Assembly (NCBI GenBank): GCA_024402335.1
Contig: JAKSTZ010000007.1
Coordinates: 1-64,000, forward strand
DNA: 64,000 nucleotides
Source of the DNA: Bacteroidales bacterium
GTDB lineage: Bacteria; Bacteroidota; Bacteroidia; Bacteroidales; UBA1715
Reading direction: 5' to 3'
Every line of letters starts with the position of its first letter. Within the stretch, counting starts at the first letter, position 1. Positions 42,206-52,300 of the stretch are shown here, piece by piece. The notes beneath the pieces are model-generated. The model saw nothing but the letters and a program-made list of their open reading frames with translations. It was not told the DNA's origin and did not search any database. The position numbers were made by a program, and so were the translations under genes.

Positions 42206-42251
42206 TGACTCTTAATCAATGGGTCGAGGGTTCGAGCCCCTCCGAGGTCAC
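42206..42251 (+). repeat. attR, right copy of the 46-base direct repeat
   Basis: Identical to 17-62. It is the original 3' half of tRNA-Lys, now without its 5' half, and is followed by the native terminator. No functional tRNA can be made from this copy. Confidence 0.93.
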
Positions 42252-42252
42252 C

Positions 42253-42283
42253 AAGGCACTTGCAGTAATGTAAGTGCCTTTTT
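42253..42283 (+). terminator. native tRNA-Lys terminator hairpin
   Basis: AAGGCACTT (42253-42261) pairs with AAGTGCCTT (42272-42280), followed by TTT. The loop side GTAATGTAAGTGC matches the left hairpin (85-97) almost exactly. Confidence 0.75.
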
Positions 42284-42374
42284 CTTTTGATTGAAATAGA
42301 GACAATTTTTAAGAACTTACATATTATAAATGTACAGTTGAAAAAATGTTTCAAAAGAAAAATAGTAGTTTAGG

Positions 42375-42404
42375 TTGGTAAAATCAAAATAATTATTATT
42401 TTTG
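42375..42404 (+). promoter_or_regulatory. promoter of the rplM-rpsI operon
   Basis: TATTTTTG (42397-42404) is a -7 box, with TTG (42375-42377) as -33 at 19 bases. It lies 43 bases before the rplM start. Confidence 0.55.
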
Positions 42405-42447
42405 CGTCCCGATAAATGGGAAAAGTATATAATTAAAACTAACACAA

Positions 42448-42891
42448 GTGGATACTGTAAGTTACAAGACAAAGTCAGCCAATAAGGCGACTGTAGAAAA
42501 GAAATGGTACGTTGTGGATGCAACTGACCAAGTTGTAGGTAGATTGTCTTCTCAAATTGCAAAGATCGTGAGAGGCAAACACAAACCTTCATTTACTCCT
42601 AATGTGAATTGTGGTGATGCTGTTATCGTGATTAACGCAGAAAAAATCAAATTCACAGGTAAAAAAATGACAGATAAGGTATACATTCATCACACAATGT
42701 ATCCTGGTGGTCAAAGAAAACAAACACCAGAGGATTTGATGGCGAAAGATCCTACGAGAATTATTAAGAATGCGGTTGCTGGAATGCTTCCAAAAAATTC
42801 TTTGGGTAGAGAATGCTTGAAGAATTTGTTTGTGTATGCAGGTCCAACTCACAACCAAGAAGCTCAACAACCAGTAGAATTAAAGTTTTAA
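42448..42891 (+). CDS. rplM: 50S ribosomal protein L13
   Basis: A 147-aa protein of full length. WYVVDATDQVVGRLSSQIA, NCGDAVIVINAEKI and GMLPKNSLGRE are typical of L13, an early-assembly protein of the large subunit. The start is GTG: the first codons GTG GAT ACT GTA give MDTVSYKTKSANKAT as in other Bacteroidetes. It is the first host gene after the element and is followed 12 bases later by rpsI, the standard pairing. Integration left this operon and its promoter intact. Confidence 0.97.
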   Translation: MDTVSYKTKSANKATVEKKWYVVDATDQVVGRLSSQIAKIVRGKHKPSFTPNVNCGDAVIVINAEKIKFTGKKMTDKVYIHHTMYPGGQRKQTPEDLMAKDPTRIIKNAVAGMLPKNSLGRECLKNLFVYAGPTHNQEAQQPVELKF

Positions 42892-42903
42892 GATAGATAG
42901 ACA

Positions 42904-43290
42904 ATGGAAGTAATCAACGCATTAGGCAGAAGAAAATCTGCAATTGCAAGAATTTATGTGAAAGAAGGTAAAGGCCAAATCACAATCAACAATCGTGAAT
43001 TGGATAACTACTTCGCAGAAGATCGTCTTCGTTTCATCGTAAAACAACCTTTGGCACTTCTTGAAAAAGAAGCAAGCTTCGATATTAAGGTAAACCTTTG
43101 CGGTGGCGGTATAAAAGGTCAAGCAGAAGCAGCTCGTTTAGCAATCGCGAGAGCATTGGTTAAAATGGACGAAGAAAATAAGAGCCCTCTTAAGAAACAA
43201 GGCTTCTTAACACGTGACCCACGTGAGGTTGAACGTAAGAAACCAGGTCAAAAGAAAGCACGTAAAAGATTTCAATTTAGTAAACGTTAG
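42904..43290 (+). CDS. rpsI: 30S ribosomal protein S9
   Basis: A 128-aa protein of normal length. NALGRRKSAIARIYVKEGKG is the classical start, GGGIKGQAEAARLAIARAL the core, and the basic tail ends KARKRFQFSKR, which reaches the ribosomal P-site tRNA. It is co-transcribed with rplM. Confidence 0.97.
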   Translation: MEVINALGRRKSAIARIYVKEGKGQITINNRELDNYFAEDRLRFIVKQPLALLEKEASFDIKVNLCGGGIKGQAEAARLAIARALVKMDEENKSPLKKQGFLTRDPREVERKKPGQKKARKRFQFSKR

Positions 43291-43401
43291 TATTATAAAC
43301 TTATTCGAATTAGAGCGTTGTTTAGACTCAAAATTTGCAAGACCATCGGTGTCGGTGCTACTTGTGAATTGCTTTAATATTGAATGCAAACAACAAAAAA
43401 T

Positions 43402-44196
43402 ATGGCAAGAGCAGAATTTGAAGAATTGCTAGAAGCAGGTGTACATTTCGGTCACCTAAAAAGAAAATGGCATCCAGCTATGGCTCCATACATCTTTATG
43501 GAGAAGAATGGTATCCACATTATAGATCTTCACAAAACAGTTGTAAAGATTGATGAGTCGGCTGAAGCCCTTAAAAAAATCGCTAAATCAGGACGTAAAA
43601 TCTTGTTCGTAGCAACAAAAAAACAAGCTAAGGATATCGTAGCTGAAAAAGTACAATCAATCGGTATGCCTTACATCACAGAACGTTGGAGTGGTGGTAT
43701 GTTGACTAACTTCCCAACAATTAGAAAAGCTGTGAAAAAAATGTCTTCTATCGATAAGATGGAACAAGATGGAACGTTCGCTTCTCTTTCAAAACGTGAA
43801 GTATTACAAATCAACCGTCAACGTGAAAAATTACAAAAGAACTTAGGTAGCATCGTAAGTTTAACTCGTCTTCCAGCAGCTTTGTTCGTTGTAGACGTTG
43901 TTCGTGAACACATTGCAATTAAAGAAGCTACTCGTTTGGGTATTCCTGTATTCGCAATCGTTGATACAAACGCTGATCCTAATTTGGTTGATTTCGCAAT
44001 CCCAGGAAACGATGATGCTGCAAAATCTGTAGAAGTAATCCTTTCTAAAGTTTGTGCTGCTATCCAAGAAGGTTTGGACGAAAGAAAAGTAGAAAAAGAT
44101 AAAGAAGTAGAAGTTGCTGCAAAAGCAGAAGCTGAAGAAGCAGAAGCAAAACCAGCAAGAAAAACTGCAGCAAGAAAAACTGCATCTAAAAAATAA
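43402..44196 (+). CDS. rpsB: 30S ribosomal protein S2
   Basis: A 264-aa protein. LLEAGVHFGHLKRKWHPAMA, GIHIIDLHKTV and ERWSGGMLTNFPTIR are S2 signatures. The start at MARAEFEELLEAG is preferred; an ATG six codons upstream (43384) is also in frame. A long Lys/Ala/Glu tail (KPARKTAARKTASKK) extends beyond the usual core, common in Bacteroidetes. It ends 6 bases before tsf. Confidence 0.97.
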   Translation: MARAEFEELLEAGVHFGHLKRKWHPAMAPYIFMEKNGIHIIDLHKTVVKIDESAEALKKIAKSGRKILFVATKKQAKDIVAEKVQSIGMPYITERWSGGMLTNFPTIRKAVKKMSSIDKMEQDGTFASLSKREVLQINRQREKLQKNLGSIVSLTRLPAALFVVDVVREHIAIKEATRLGIPVFAIVDTNADPNLVDFAIPGNDDAAKSVEVILSKVCAAIQEGLDERKVEKDKEVEVAAKAEAEEAEAKPARKTAARKTASKK

Positions 44197-44202
44197 TTGA
44201 AT

Positions 44203-45192
44203 ATGGCTATAACTGCATCTGATATCGCAAAGCTTCGTGGAATGACAGGCGCTGGTCTTATGGACTGTAAAGGTGCCTTGACAGAAGCTGAAGGTGATTT
44301 CGATAAAGCTATTGAAATCCTTCGTAAAAAAGGTCAAAAAATCGCTAGCAAACGTCAAGACCGTGATGCTAAAGAAGGTTGCGTACTAAGTGGCGTATCT
44401 GCTGATGGCAAAACTGCTGTTGTTGTTTGTGTAAACTGCGAAACAGACTTCGTTGCTAAGAATGGTGACTTCATCGCATTTACTCAATCAGTACTTGATG
44501 TTGCTTTAAATACTCTTCCTGCTTCAGTAGAAGAATTAAAACAAAAAGAAATCGGTGGTCGTAAAATCGCTGATTTGTTGACAGACCAAATGGGTAAAAT
44601 AGGTGAAAAAATTGATTTAGGTTGCTATGAAAAAGTAACTTCTGAACATTCTTTTGCTTACACTCACATGGGTAACAAACTTGCAACTGTTGTTGGTTTC
44701 GACGCTAAAGTTGCAGATGCTCAAGTTGGTAAAGATGTTGCAATGCAAGTTGCTGCAATGAACCCAGTTGCTGTTGATCAAAATGATGTTCCTCAATCTG
44801 TAATCGATACTGAAATCGAAATTGCTAAGGAAAAAACAGTTCAAGAACAAATCCAAAAAGCAATTGACGTTGAACTTAAGAAAGCAGGTATCAATCCTAA
44901 CCACGTTGACTCAGAAGACCACATGGCTTCAAATGCTGCTAAGGGTTGGATTACAGAAGAACAAGTTGCTCAAGCAAAAGCTATCATTGCTAAGGTTACT
45001 GAAGAAAAGAAAAACAGCATTCCTGCTGCTATGGTTGAAAACATTGCAAAAGGTCGCTTGAATAAGTTCTTCAAAGAATCTACATTGATGAACCAAGAGT
45101 TTGTGAAAGATTCAAAAATGACTATTGCTCAATATCTTGAATCAGCACAAAAAGGTTTGAAAGTAACTGGTTTCAAACGTTTTGGTCTTTAA
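44203..45192 (+). CDS. tsf: elongation factor Ts
   Basis: A 329-aa full-length EF-Ts, the nucleotide-exchange factor of EF-Tu. It begins MAITASDIAKLRGMTGAGLM, contains the exchange motif TDFVAKN (CETDFVAKNGDFIAF) and ends with the dimerisation region QYLESAQKGLKVTGFKRFG. The ATG at 44203 is preferred over a TTG two codons upstream. Same operon as rpsB; a terminator follows. Confidence 0.97.
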   Translation: MAITASDIAKLRGMTGAGLMDCKGALTEAEGDFDKAIEILRKKGQKIASKRQDRDAKEGCVLSGVSADGKTAVVVCVNCETDFVAKNGDFIAFTQSVLDVALNTLPASVEELKQKEIGGRKIADLLTDQMGKIGEKIDLGCYEKVTSEHSFAYTHMGNKLATVVGFDAKVADAQVGKDVAMQVAAMNPVAVDQNDVPQSVIDTEIEIAKEKTVQEQIQKAIDVELKKAGINPNHVDSEDHMASNAAKGWITEEQVAQAKAIIAKVTEEKKNSIPAAMVENIAKGRLNKFFKESTLMNQEFVKDSKMTIAQYLESAQKGLKVTGFKRFGL

Positions 45193-45212
45193 AATTTAAG
45201 AATCAAACAATA

Positions 45213-45249
45213 AAAAAGGAGAGTTTCGTAAGAACTCTCCTTTTTTTTG
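45213..45249 (+). terminator. terminator of the rpsB-tsf operon
   Basis: AAAAAAGGAGAGTTT pairs with AGAACTCTCC and a long T run (loop CGTA), just after tsf and before pyrH. Confidence 0.85.
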
Positions 45250-45280
45250 TCTATATTAGTCGCACAATTACTTAACTAAG

Positions 45281-45988
45281 ATGGTTTACAAGAAAATTTT
45301 ACTCAAATTTAGCGGTGAATCTTTATTAGCCGAAGACGGATATTGTATAGATTCCGATAAATTAATGAAATATGCCTATCAGGTAAAAGAGGTTACAGAC
45401 CTTGGGGTTCGTGTTGCTGTTGTTATTGGTGGCGGTAATATATATCGTGGCTTAAATAGCAAAAACAGCGGTTTTGATAGAGTGAAAGGCGACTATATGG
45501 GAATGTTGGCTACGGTAATTAATGCAATGGCTCTTCATTCTGCTTTAGAAACTATAGATGTAAAGTCTCGTGTATTGACAGGAATTAAAATGGAACCTGT
45601 CGGTGAAGCATATTCACAACGTAAGGTTCAGGAAGCTTTCGAAAAGAACGAGGTTGTGATTTTTGGTGGTGGAACGGGTAACCCATTCTTTACAACAGAT
45701 TCTGCAGCTGCACTTCGTGCTGTGGAAATAGGTGCAGATGTATTGTTGAAAGGAACTCGTGTTGACGGAGTATATGATTCAGATCCGGAGAAAAATCCTA
45801 ATGCTGTGAAATTTGATGAAATTACATTTGATGAAGCCTATGCAAAAGGATTGAAGATTATGGACTTGACTGCATTCACAATGTGTAAGGAAAATAATTT
45901 ACCTATTATTGTTTTCAATGTAGGTGATGAAACTTCTTTGAAAAAAATTGTGTCTGGAGCTAAGATAGGTACTATCATAAAAAAATAA
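45281..45988 (+). CDS. pyrH: UMP kinase
   Basis: A 235-aa hexameric UMP kinase making UDP from UMP in pyrimidine synthesis. LLKFSGESLL, VVIGGGNIYRG, GDYMGMLATVINA and GGTGNPFFTTDSAA are diagnostic, with the LDLTAFTMC-like acidic site (IMDLTAFTMCKEN). It follows tsf as in many bacteria, but has its own transcription unit after the terminator. Confidence 0.97.
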   Translation: MVYKKILLKFSGESLLAEDGYCIDSDKLMKYAYQVKEVTDLGVRVAVVIGGGNIYRGLNSKNSGFDRVKGDYMGMLATVINAMALHSALETIDVKSRVLTGIKMEPVGEAYSQRKVQEAFEKNEVVIFGGGTGNPFFTTDSAAALRAVEIGADVLLKGTRVDGVYDSDPEKNPNAVKFDEITFDEAYAKGLKIMDLTAFTMCKENNLPIIVFNVGDETSLKKIVSGAKIGTIIKK

Positions 45989-45999
45989 TTCGAATGACT

Positions 46000-47283
46000 A
46001 TGAAAAGAATTTTTTATATAACACTTGCGTGTTCTCTTTTCGGTTTATTTTCTTGTCATAGAGATAAAAAAGGTGAGGCACCTGAAGGATATGTAGAGTA
46101 TCAAGGAGAATTGTTGAAGAAAACAGAGCCTCTTCGATATGATTCGAATGGTGATGGTGTGATAGATGAGAAAGATAAGTCAATAGAAATACTTGGTACA
46201 AACTTGAATATTACACAAGCTCCAGATGGAAAACCTTTTTATACTGGTTCTGGTTCAACAGAAGGAGGGGAAAGTGGTGAAGGATCTGGTGAAGGAGGTT
46301 CAAAGCCTGGCTCTTCATGTTCAAAAGTTCCTGTAGGAGAAAAACTATGTTATCTTGATTTGGCAAAGTATTGTAATCAAAATGGTGGTTTGTATGCGTT
46401 TGAAACAACAGTAAATACAGCTCAATCTGATGTTAAAACGAGTATTTCGAATGTTGATGCAAATCAAAATACTATACCAGATTATATAGAGGAAATACGA
46501 AGTGCGTCAACTATGAATGCTTTGGCTACAACATATTCGAAAATGTATTCAAAGGAAACAGAACAAGCATTGGAGAAAGCTGCAAATAATGCTCAAATTG
46601 GAGAAGCATATCTTGCTGAATGTATAAGAAAAGCCATTGTGGTAGCATTAGAAGAGGCTTTGTATGAATCTAGTGAGAGTGTTGATATAGCGAGTGTTGA
46701 AACCGTTGTAAAAACTCGTGTGACAGCAGCTATTGCAGAGGCGGTTAACGAAGTTGGTATGTACGAGAAGATTGATAAAGCTGCTCTTGCAAAAATTACT
46801 GAATCGGTTTCTAATAAGATTTCAGAAGGTGTTGCAGACAATGTTGCAACATCGGTTTCTACTGCCATTCTTTCGCAATATGAAGCTCAGGTTGCAAGTG
46901 GCGCAATCAAAAATGTGCAGGGAATTTGTCCGAATGGATACCATATCCCTTCAGATGTTGAGTGGATGATATTTGAACAGGCTTTGGGTATGTCGGCTGC
47001 AGATTTGACTAAATGCGGTGAAACTGAAATCACTCGTGGAGCTGATGCTCAAGTAGTAAAGAAGATGGTTGACAATTTTGGCTTTAATTTCGGTGGTTAT
47101 GCAAGTATTAATGGCACATACGCTCAACGTGGGGAGGCGGGCGTATTTTGGTCTTCTACTACAGGAACAGATATGAAGGGCGACTATGTTTGGGTGCGTC
47201 AAATTGATACAAGTTATAGCGGTGTAGTTCGCTTTAAGATGTATGAAAAATCTGGCCTAAGCATTCGATGCTTTAAAGATTAG
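46000..47283 (+). CDS. lipoprotein with FISUMP-type C-terminal domain
   Basis: A 427-aa protein started at MKRIFYITLACSLF (an ATG two codons upstream is also possible). The lipobox Cys is in LFSCHRD. Next is a calcium-loop-like DSNGDGVIDEKD, a Gly/Ser/Glu-rich linker (GESGEGSGEGGS), a long Ala-rich helical region (about 150-300), then the FISUMP domain (TIGR02145-like): CPNGYHIPSDVEWMIFEQ, then AQRGEAGVFWSST and GLSIRCFKD. A surface or secreted role is likely; its function is not known. Confidence 0.75.
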   Translation: MKRIFYITLACSLFGLFSCHRDKKGEAPEGYVEYQGELLKKTEPLRYDSNGDGVIDEKDKSIEILGTNLNITQAPDGKPFYTGSGSTEGGESGEGSGEGGSKPGSSCSKVPVGEKLCYLDLAKYCNQNGGLYAFETTVNTAQSDVKTSISNVDANQNTIPDYIEEIRSASTMNALATTYSKMYSKETEQALEKAANNAQIGEAYLAECIRKAIVVALEEALYESSESVDIASVETVVKTRVTAAIAEAVNEVGMYEKIDKAALAKITESVSNKISEGVADNVATSVSTAILSQYEAQVASGAIKNVQGICPNGYHIPSDVEWMIFEQALGMSAADLTKCGETEITRGADAQVVKKMVDNFGFNFGGYASINGTYAQRGEAGVFWSSTTGTDMKGDYVWVRQIDTSYSGVVRFKMYEKSGLSIRCFKD

Positions 47284-47289
47284 CAATCA

Positions 47290-47325
47290 ACAGCCACAAC
47301 AAATTGTTGTGGCTGTCTTTTTTTT
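47290..47325 (+). terminator. terminator after the FISUMP lipoprotein
   Basis: ACAGCCACAACAA pairs with TTGTTGTGGCTGT (47290-47316), followed by a T run. Confidence 0.85.
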
Positions 47326-47338
47326 ATAACGCAACATC

Positions 47339-48022
47339 ATGAACAACTCAATTAAACATTGGGCGGAGGCAGACCGTCCACGCGAAAAACTGATGCAACA
47401 AGGTGCATCGGTACTTACAGAAACAGAATTGTTGGCAATAATAATTGGTAGCGGAACACGAAATGAATCCGCATTGGAATTGTCAAAAAAACTGTATGCA
47501 CATGCAAAGAACAATCTAAATGAAATGAGCAGATTTTGTATGGATGATTTTACAAAAGTAAAAGGAATAGGACCTGCAAAAGCTGTTTCACTTTTGGCTA
47601 TGTTTGAATTAGGTAGAAGAAGAAATCTTGCAGAATCTCTTCCAAAAGATTCTATTCGTTCTAGCAAGGAAATTTATTCAATAATGCATTCAAAAATAGG
47701 AGATTTGGAGCATGAGGAATTTTGGGCTATCTATTTAAATAATAAAAATGTAGTTGTTGATATAAAACGTATCAGTTCTGGAGGGGTGAATCAAACTGTT
47801 GTTGATACGAAAATTATAGCAAGACATGCAATTTCTTTGTTGGCAACGGGGATTATCGTTTGTCATAATCATCCTGCTGAGAATTGTAGCCCGAGTCGCC
47901 AGGATAAAGAAATAACTATGCAGATTAAAGAAGCAGTAAAATTAATAGATTGCCGTTTGTTGGATCATGTAATAGTTTCTGGTACAAACTATTTTAGCTT
48001 TTGTGATGAAGGTTTGTTGTAG
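47339..48022 (+). CDS. radC: RadC-family JAB/MPN protein
   Basis: A 227-aa protein. An N-terminal helix-hairpin-helix-like region (GIGPAKAVSLLAMFELGRR) precedes the JAB1/MPN+ metal site HNHPAENCSPSRQD (HxH...S..D). The start at 47339 follows the terminator by few bases. RadC's biochemical role remains unsettled despite the historical link with DNA repair. Standard chromosomal gene. Confidence 0.93.
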   Translation: MNNSIKHWAEADRPREKLMQQGASVLTETELLAIIIGSGTRNESALELSKKLYAHAKNNLNEMSRFCMDDFTKVKGIGPAKAVSLLAMFELGRRRNLAESLPKDSIRSSKEIYSIMHSKIGDLEHEEFWAIYLNNKNVVVDIKRISSGGVNQTVVDTKIIARHAISLLATGIIVCHNHPAENCSPSRQDKEITMQIKEAVKLIDCRLLDHVIVSGTNYFSFCDEGLL

Positions 48023-48028
48023 TTGAAA

Positions 48029-49081
48029 CTATTTCTTCTTTATGAAAAAAGCTTTTCCGTTTGTCGTGGCACAAAATATACTGCCATCGTTGAGTATGAT
48101 AGGTGATGAAAATATTTTCCCGTTAAGATTTATTTTCTCTAGTAGTTTACCTTCGTCTGTTAGTATATACAGATGTTTGTCGTAAGAACCTATGACAGCA
48201 TATTTGTCATATATGGCAGCAGAAGAAACAACTCGTTTCTCTGTTGGTATTTCTGCAATTTTCTGTCCATCTTTGTTTACGATGTATATGTTTTTGTCGA
48301 ATGATCCGCATATGATATTTCCATTACTGAATTGTTGTGGTGAAGCATGAATTTTACCTTGTGTGGCAAAACTCCATTGTAAGTTCCCGGACGATGAAAC
48401 GGAATACAGATTATTGTCGTATGAACCAAAAACTACTACAGAATCAGATTGAACGAGTGCTTTTGAGTGCATAATCCAACCGTTTGTCGTAAATGTAGAC
48501 AAGGTGTTACCAACATGGTCGTAGAAATGCATTTTTTTGTCATTGCTACCAACGCAGACTTTATTGTTGTCAAATACAGTTGGACTGCCATGGGTGAATT
48601 TGTCAATTTTTGCTAAAAATAGACTGTCGGCATGTAAATTATAGAACCAAAGTCCTTTAAATGCAGTTGCAAATGACATCCACAGTGAATCTAATTGCAC
48701 GGGATTTGTGAAGATGCGTCCGCCAGGACGTATAGTTTTTTGTAATTCCCCATCTTCGGTAAAAAAGTACATATTTCCATCGTAAGAACCTATGGAAATA
48801 AGTGTGTCGTACACTATTTCTGGAGTTGCGTGTATCCAAAGTTTCGTGCGGAAGATTTTCTTTATTGAGTCTGCTGTTAAGAAATAAAGAGATTTCTTGT
48901 GTGTACCAAGTACTACAGTGTTGTCTTTTGTTTTTATTGGTGTAGAATAAGCAGCACCTTTTATGGCGATTTCTGTAATTTCGAAATCACCTTGTGAACT
49001 TTTGGTTACAACACCTTCGTGAGTTGCACATGATGTCGCAAACAAAATAATGGTTGTTATTGATAGTAGTAATTGTTTCAT
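48029..49081 (-). CDS. beta-propeller lipoprotein (PQQ/WD-like)
   Basis: A 350-aa protein started at MKQLLLSITTIILFA, giving a lipobox Cys in ATSCATHEG; an upstream frame to 49156 adds 25 unlikely residues. Seven or so repeats of the IGSYDGNMYFFTEDG type (IGSYDKHLYILTDEG, GSFDKNIYIVNKDG, FGSYDNNLYSVSSSG, VGSNDKKMHFYD) form a PQQ-like propeller. It is probably a periplasm-facing or surface lipoprotein; BamB-like scaffolding is possible but not shown. Confidence 0.75.
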   Translation of the reverse strand: MKQLLLSITTIILFATSCATHEGVVTKSSQGDFEITEIAIKGAAYSTPIKTKDNTVVLGTHKKSLYFLTADSIKKIFRTKLWIHATPEIVYDTLISIGSYDGNMYFFTEDGELQKTIRPGGRIFTNPVQLDSLWMSFATAFKGLWFYNLHADSLFLAKIDKFTHGSPTVFDNNKVCVGSNDKKMHFYDHVGNTLSTFTTNGWIMHSKALVQSDSVVVFGSYDNNLYSVSSSGNLQWSFATQGKIHASPQQFSNGNIICGSFDKNIYIVNKDGQKIAEIPTEKRVVSSAAIYDKYAVIGSYDKHLYILTDEGKLLEKINLNGKIFSSPIILNDGSIFCATTNGKAFFIKKK

Positions 49082-49104
49082 ATTCAAGTACAAATGTATT
49101 GTTA

Positions 49105-49132
49105 AATTGACAATTGACAATTGACAATTGAT
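49105..49132 (+). repeat. four tandem AATTGAC units
   Basis: Three AATTGAC copies and one AATTGAT lie in tandem just upstream of the propeller lipoprotein gene. Such short AT-rich repeats are common between Bacteroidetes genes. The rest of the 49082-49384 gap, including the giant gene's -7 box, holds no gene. Confidence 0.7.
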
Positions 49133-49302
49133 AATTATTACGTTAAAATATACCAACGCTATATGTATGGAAAGTGTTTACTGTTGTAGAAGAATGTAAT
49201 ATCTTATGATTAGACAGTTGAAATGCTATTATAGTGTATTTAATACAATATTTAGTTTGTAGAAATTATATGCAAATTCCTGTCAAAACAGAATATATTT
49301 CG

Positions 49303-49310
49303 TACCTTTG
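49303..49310 (+). promoter_or_regulatory. candidate -7 box of the giant secreted protein gene
   Basis: TACCTTTG fits TAnnTTTG, 75 bases before the ATG at 49385. The -33 partner is unclear. Confidence 0.4.
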
Positions 49311-49384
49311 AAGAGATTTTGTGTAATGGTAAAATGAAACTTTTTCTTTTATGGAAAAGTCTTTTACATAAGTTTATTTTAGAT

Positions 49385-52300
49385 ATGAAAAAATATATAT
49401 CGGCATTCCTATATGCATTGTTTGTAGTTCTCGTTGTAGAAGCACAAAATGAGGTAACTGTTCATATAAATTCTGGAAATCCTGCATTTCCATTTCCACA
49501 ATTCCTTTCGTATTCTTATGGTGAAAATCACACTTTGGACAACTTGGGAACAAGAAACCCAGAAGGTGTTGTTCATGCTGAGATGGAACAAGATATACGT
49601 GATGCGTATCAAATCTTTGCTAATGAATGGACATACACTGGCGATGAAGTCAATGGTGTAAAATATATCCGTGGTAACTTAGGTTGTCCGTACGATTGTC
49701 GTGAAGGTGATGGATATTCTCTTTTGGCGGCTGCAATTATGGGTGACAAGGTTTCGTTTGATGGTTTGTGGATGTGTGTTCATGATAAATCAAGAGTAAA
49801 ACAACCTCGATATATTGATGGTGTGGTATTTTCACCTGATTACGGTTATGGTGATTTCTCTATCAAGGATAATCAAGATGCTGCAACCGATGGTGATGTG
49901 GATATTGCTTTGGCATTGTATATTGCTTGGCGTCAGTGGGGTGATAATATGGGAGTGAATGATTCTAAGGGAAATCCTATTTCGTATAAAAAAGAACTTA
50001 TAGATGTATTGAAAGGTTTCATTCACTTGCAAACTCGTTTCCCTGCTGATGGTGAACCTCGCCGTTATTTGTCGGGTGAAATAGGTTTGGATGGCTATTT
50101 GAAAAATGGTAATACTTGGTCGGAAGCCACAAATTATGTTACACAAAATCCAATGACGGTGGATGGTATCCGTATGGTTCCGGAGTTTGCCGGCCCTGTG
50201 AATATTCACTCAGACTATTTGGCTCCGTCATATTTTAAAGAATTTTATGATTTGTTAGGAGAATTGAATCCAGAAGGTGTTACGGAATTTGAGCGAAATC
50301 AGTTCAAACGATGTGAAGCTTCTTCTGACTGGTTAGTAGGTAACTGGATTTCGCAAAATCCGAAGTATATTTTCGTTGGTGAGGAAACAACAGTAAACGG
50401 AACTTCGGTTACTGTTCATGCTGGTAATCAAGGTGGACGTTTCCGTTCTGTATGGAGAACAGCGTTGAACTATGTTTGGCATGGTAATCCTGAATATACG
50501 TGGAATCCGGCTACTCATACCTTAACAAACTCTTCAAATAGTTATGAATTAGATGGTGCTGTACGATATTCTCAGTTTATGAATGATCCTCAAAAATGGG
50601 GTAATGCAGAATGTACTGAATTTGGTGGAGGACCGTCTGTGACATATAAAGGCCCTGCAACATTGCATTGGGACATTGGTCCTACAGGTGATTTTATTAA
50701 GAGTGAGTTCATTTTTAACTGGATTGCTGGTTGTGGTTCTATGTCGGCTATTGCAGCTCAGGATATGGATTTGTTAGGTGTCTTATACAGAACATGTAAT
50801 ATAGAATGGGACGTAACGACCGGTGGTGACGGATATTTGTCTTCTGTCCCTCATTATTTTCATGGTTGGTTCCGTTTACTTGGTATGTTGACGGCAACAG
50901 GTAACCATATTGCTCCAAGTCAGATGTTGCCAAAAGCAAACATGAAAGTGTATCGTTCAATAGAAGATAGTTTGTCGTTTGCTTATACAGGTGATGAATT
51001 TACTTACTATTTGGATTATAGAAACTATGGTTCTGTAGATGCCAAAGATGTAAAAATAGTAGAACATGTTCCTGAAGATTTCATCTTTGTTAGTGCAGCT
51101 AATGGTGGAGTATATGATGCGGCAACCCATACTGTTACGTGGAATATTGGTACTGTGCCAGGTGTGAAGACTGGTTCTATAGATGTAACAAAAGGACAAG
51201 TTTCATATAAGGTAAAAGTTGGTTCGAAAGCTTCTGGACGCTATTGTACAACGGCAGAAATATCTTGTTCGAATGGTTTTGGATGGACATCAAATGAATA
51301 TCCAAATTATGTTACATCAACTATGCAACGTAACTGTGTTGATGTTATAAAACGTTCTTTGATAATAGAGAAAACTGCAAATTTGGAGGAATGTAACCCG
51401 GGAAATGTTGTTACGTATACCATCAATTTCGAAAACTCTTCTGAGGCAGGTTGGTTGGATGGTGGTCGTCCTCGTGTGAATATCGGTTTCTCTAATGGAG
51501 GATTGGCGACTCAACAAGAATGGTTACGTTTCCGTTTGTATAATGATGCAATAGAACCATATATCAACTATGGAAACTATCGTATTTCATACTATATGTA
51601 TGATGCGGCTCGTAAAAGTTTGGGTGATCCGGGATGGGGTTGGTACACAGCTATTTATGAAGGAAAACGTTCTGCTTCAGATAAGATAAGTGTTTCTCAT
51701 GAGACTGTAGTGGAAGGTTCGGATTCCTATGGTAAATGGAATCAGCGTATGATTTTACAATTTGCTCCATTGTTGGTTACAACTACTGGACATTTGAGTA
51801 ACTATTATGGTATGGGAGCTCGTATTCACCGAGGTGGAACTGAGCCTTTGCGTGTAGCAGGTTACATTCATCCAAATCCTTGGGTAGATACTGATTTCTC
51901 TGACGACTGGTCATGGGATGCTGCGGCGCAAGGAGCAGAAGACGGAAACTATTATCCGATAACACCAAGTTGGCAAAGAATAGATCAGGAAACCGGAAAA
52001 TCAATAGAAACTCCTGTAAATGAATATATTCCTTCTGTTTGCGATGTTCCAACGCATACGGTATCTAATGTCTTAGTAGAAGAATTTGACGGATATGTAT
52101 GGCGTCGTATTTTGGGAACAGGTCCAATGGCAGGACGCGATATGTATAATGTAGTTGTGTGTGATACGTTGCCAAAAGGCTTGTCATTCTTGGCATTTCA
52201 AAACAATTGTCCTTTGGAATCTTTTGGTGCAACAATGACTACAAAGAAAACAGCAGATGGTCGTGATATTATTATCTGGAAAATCCCGACTATGCAGATT

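Larger units (their letters stand above)
17..42251. mobile_element. tRNA-Lys-integrated element, probable provirus (about 42.2 kb)
   Basis: The element is bounded by a perfect 46-base direct repeat derived from the 3' half of tRNA-Lys. A tyrosine integrase lies next to the left repeat and a CI-like repressor next to the right one. Between them are a DNA-replication and modification module, a tightly coupled module of probable structural and lytic genes, a toxin-antitoxin pair, a PARIS-like defence operon and a secreted cohesin/dockerin operon. No relaxase, type IV coupling protein, conjugation protein, large terminase, portal or tail gene was recognised. Host ribosomal genes begin directly after the right repeat. 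Boundaries are seen in the sequence. The provirus identity is inferred. Confidence 0.9.

Noticed and set aside
17..42251. Integrative conjugative element
   Set aside because: No relaxase, coupling protein or Tra gene recognised.
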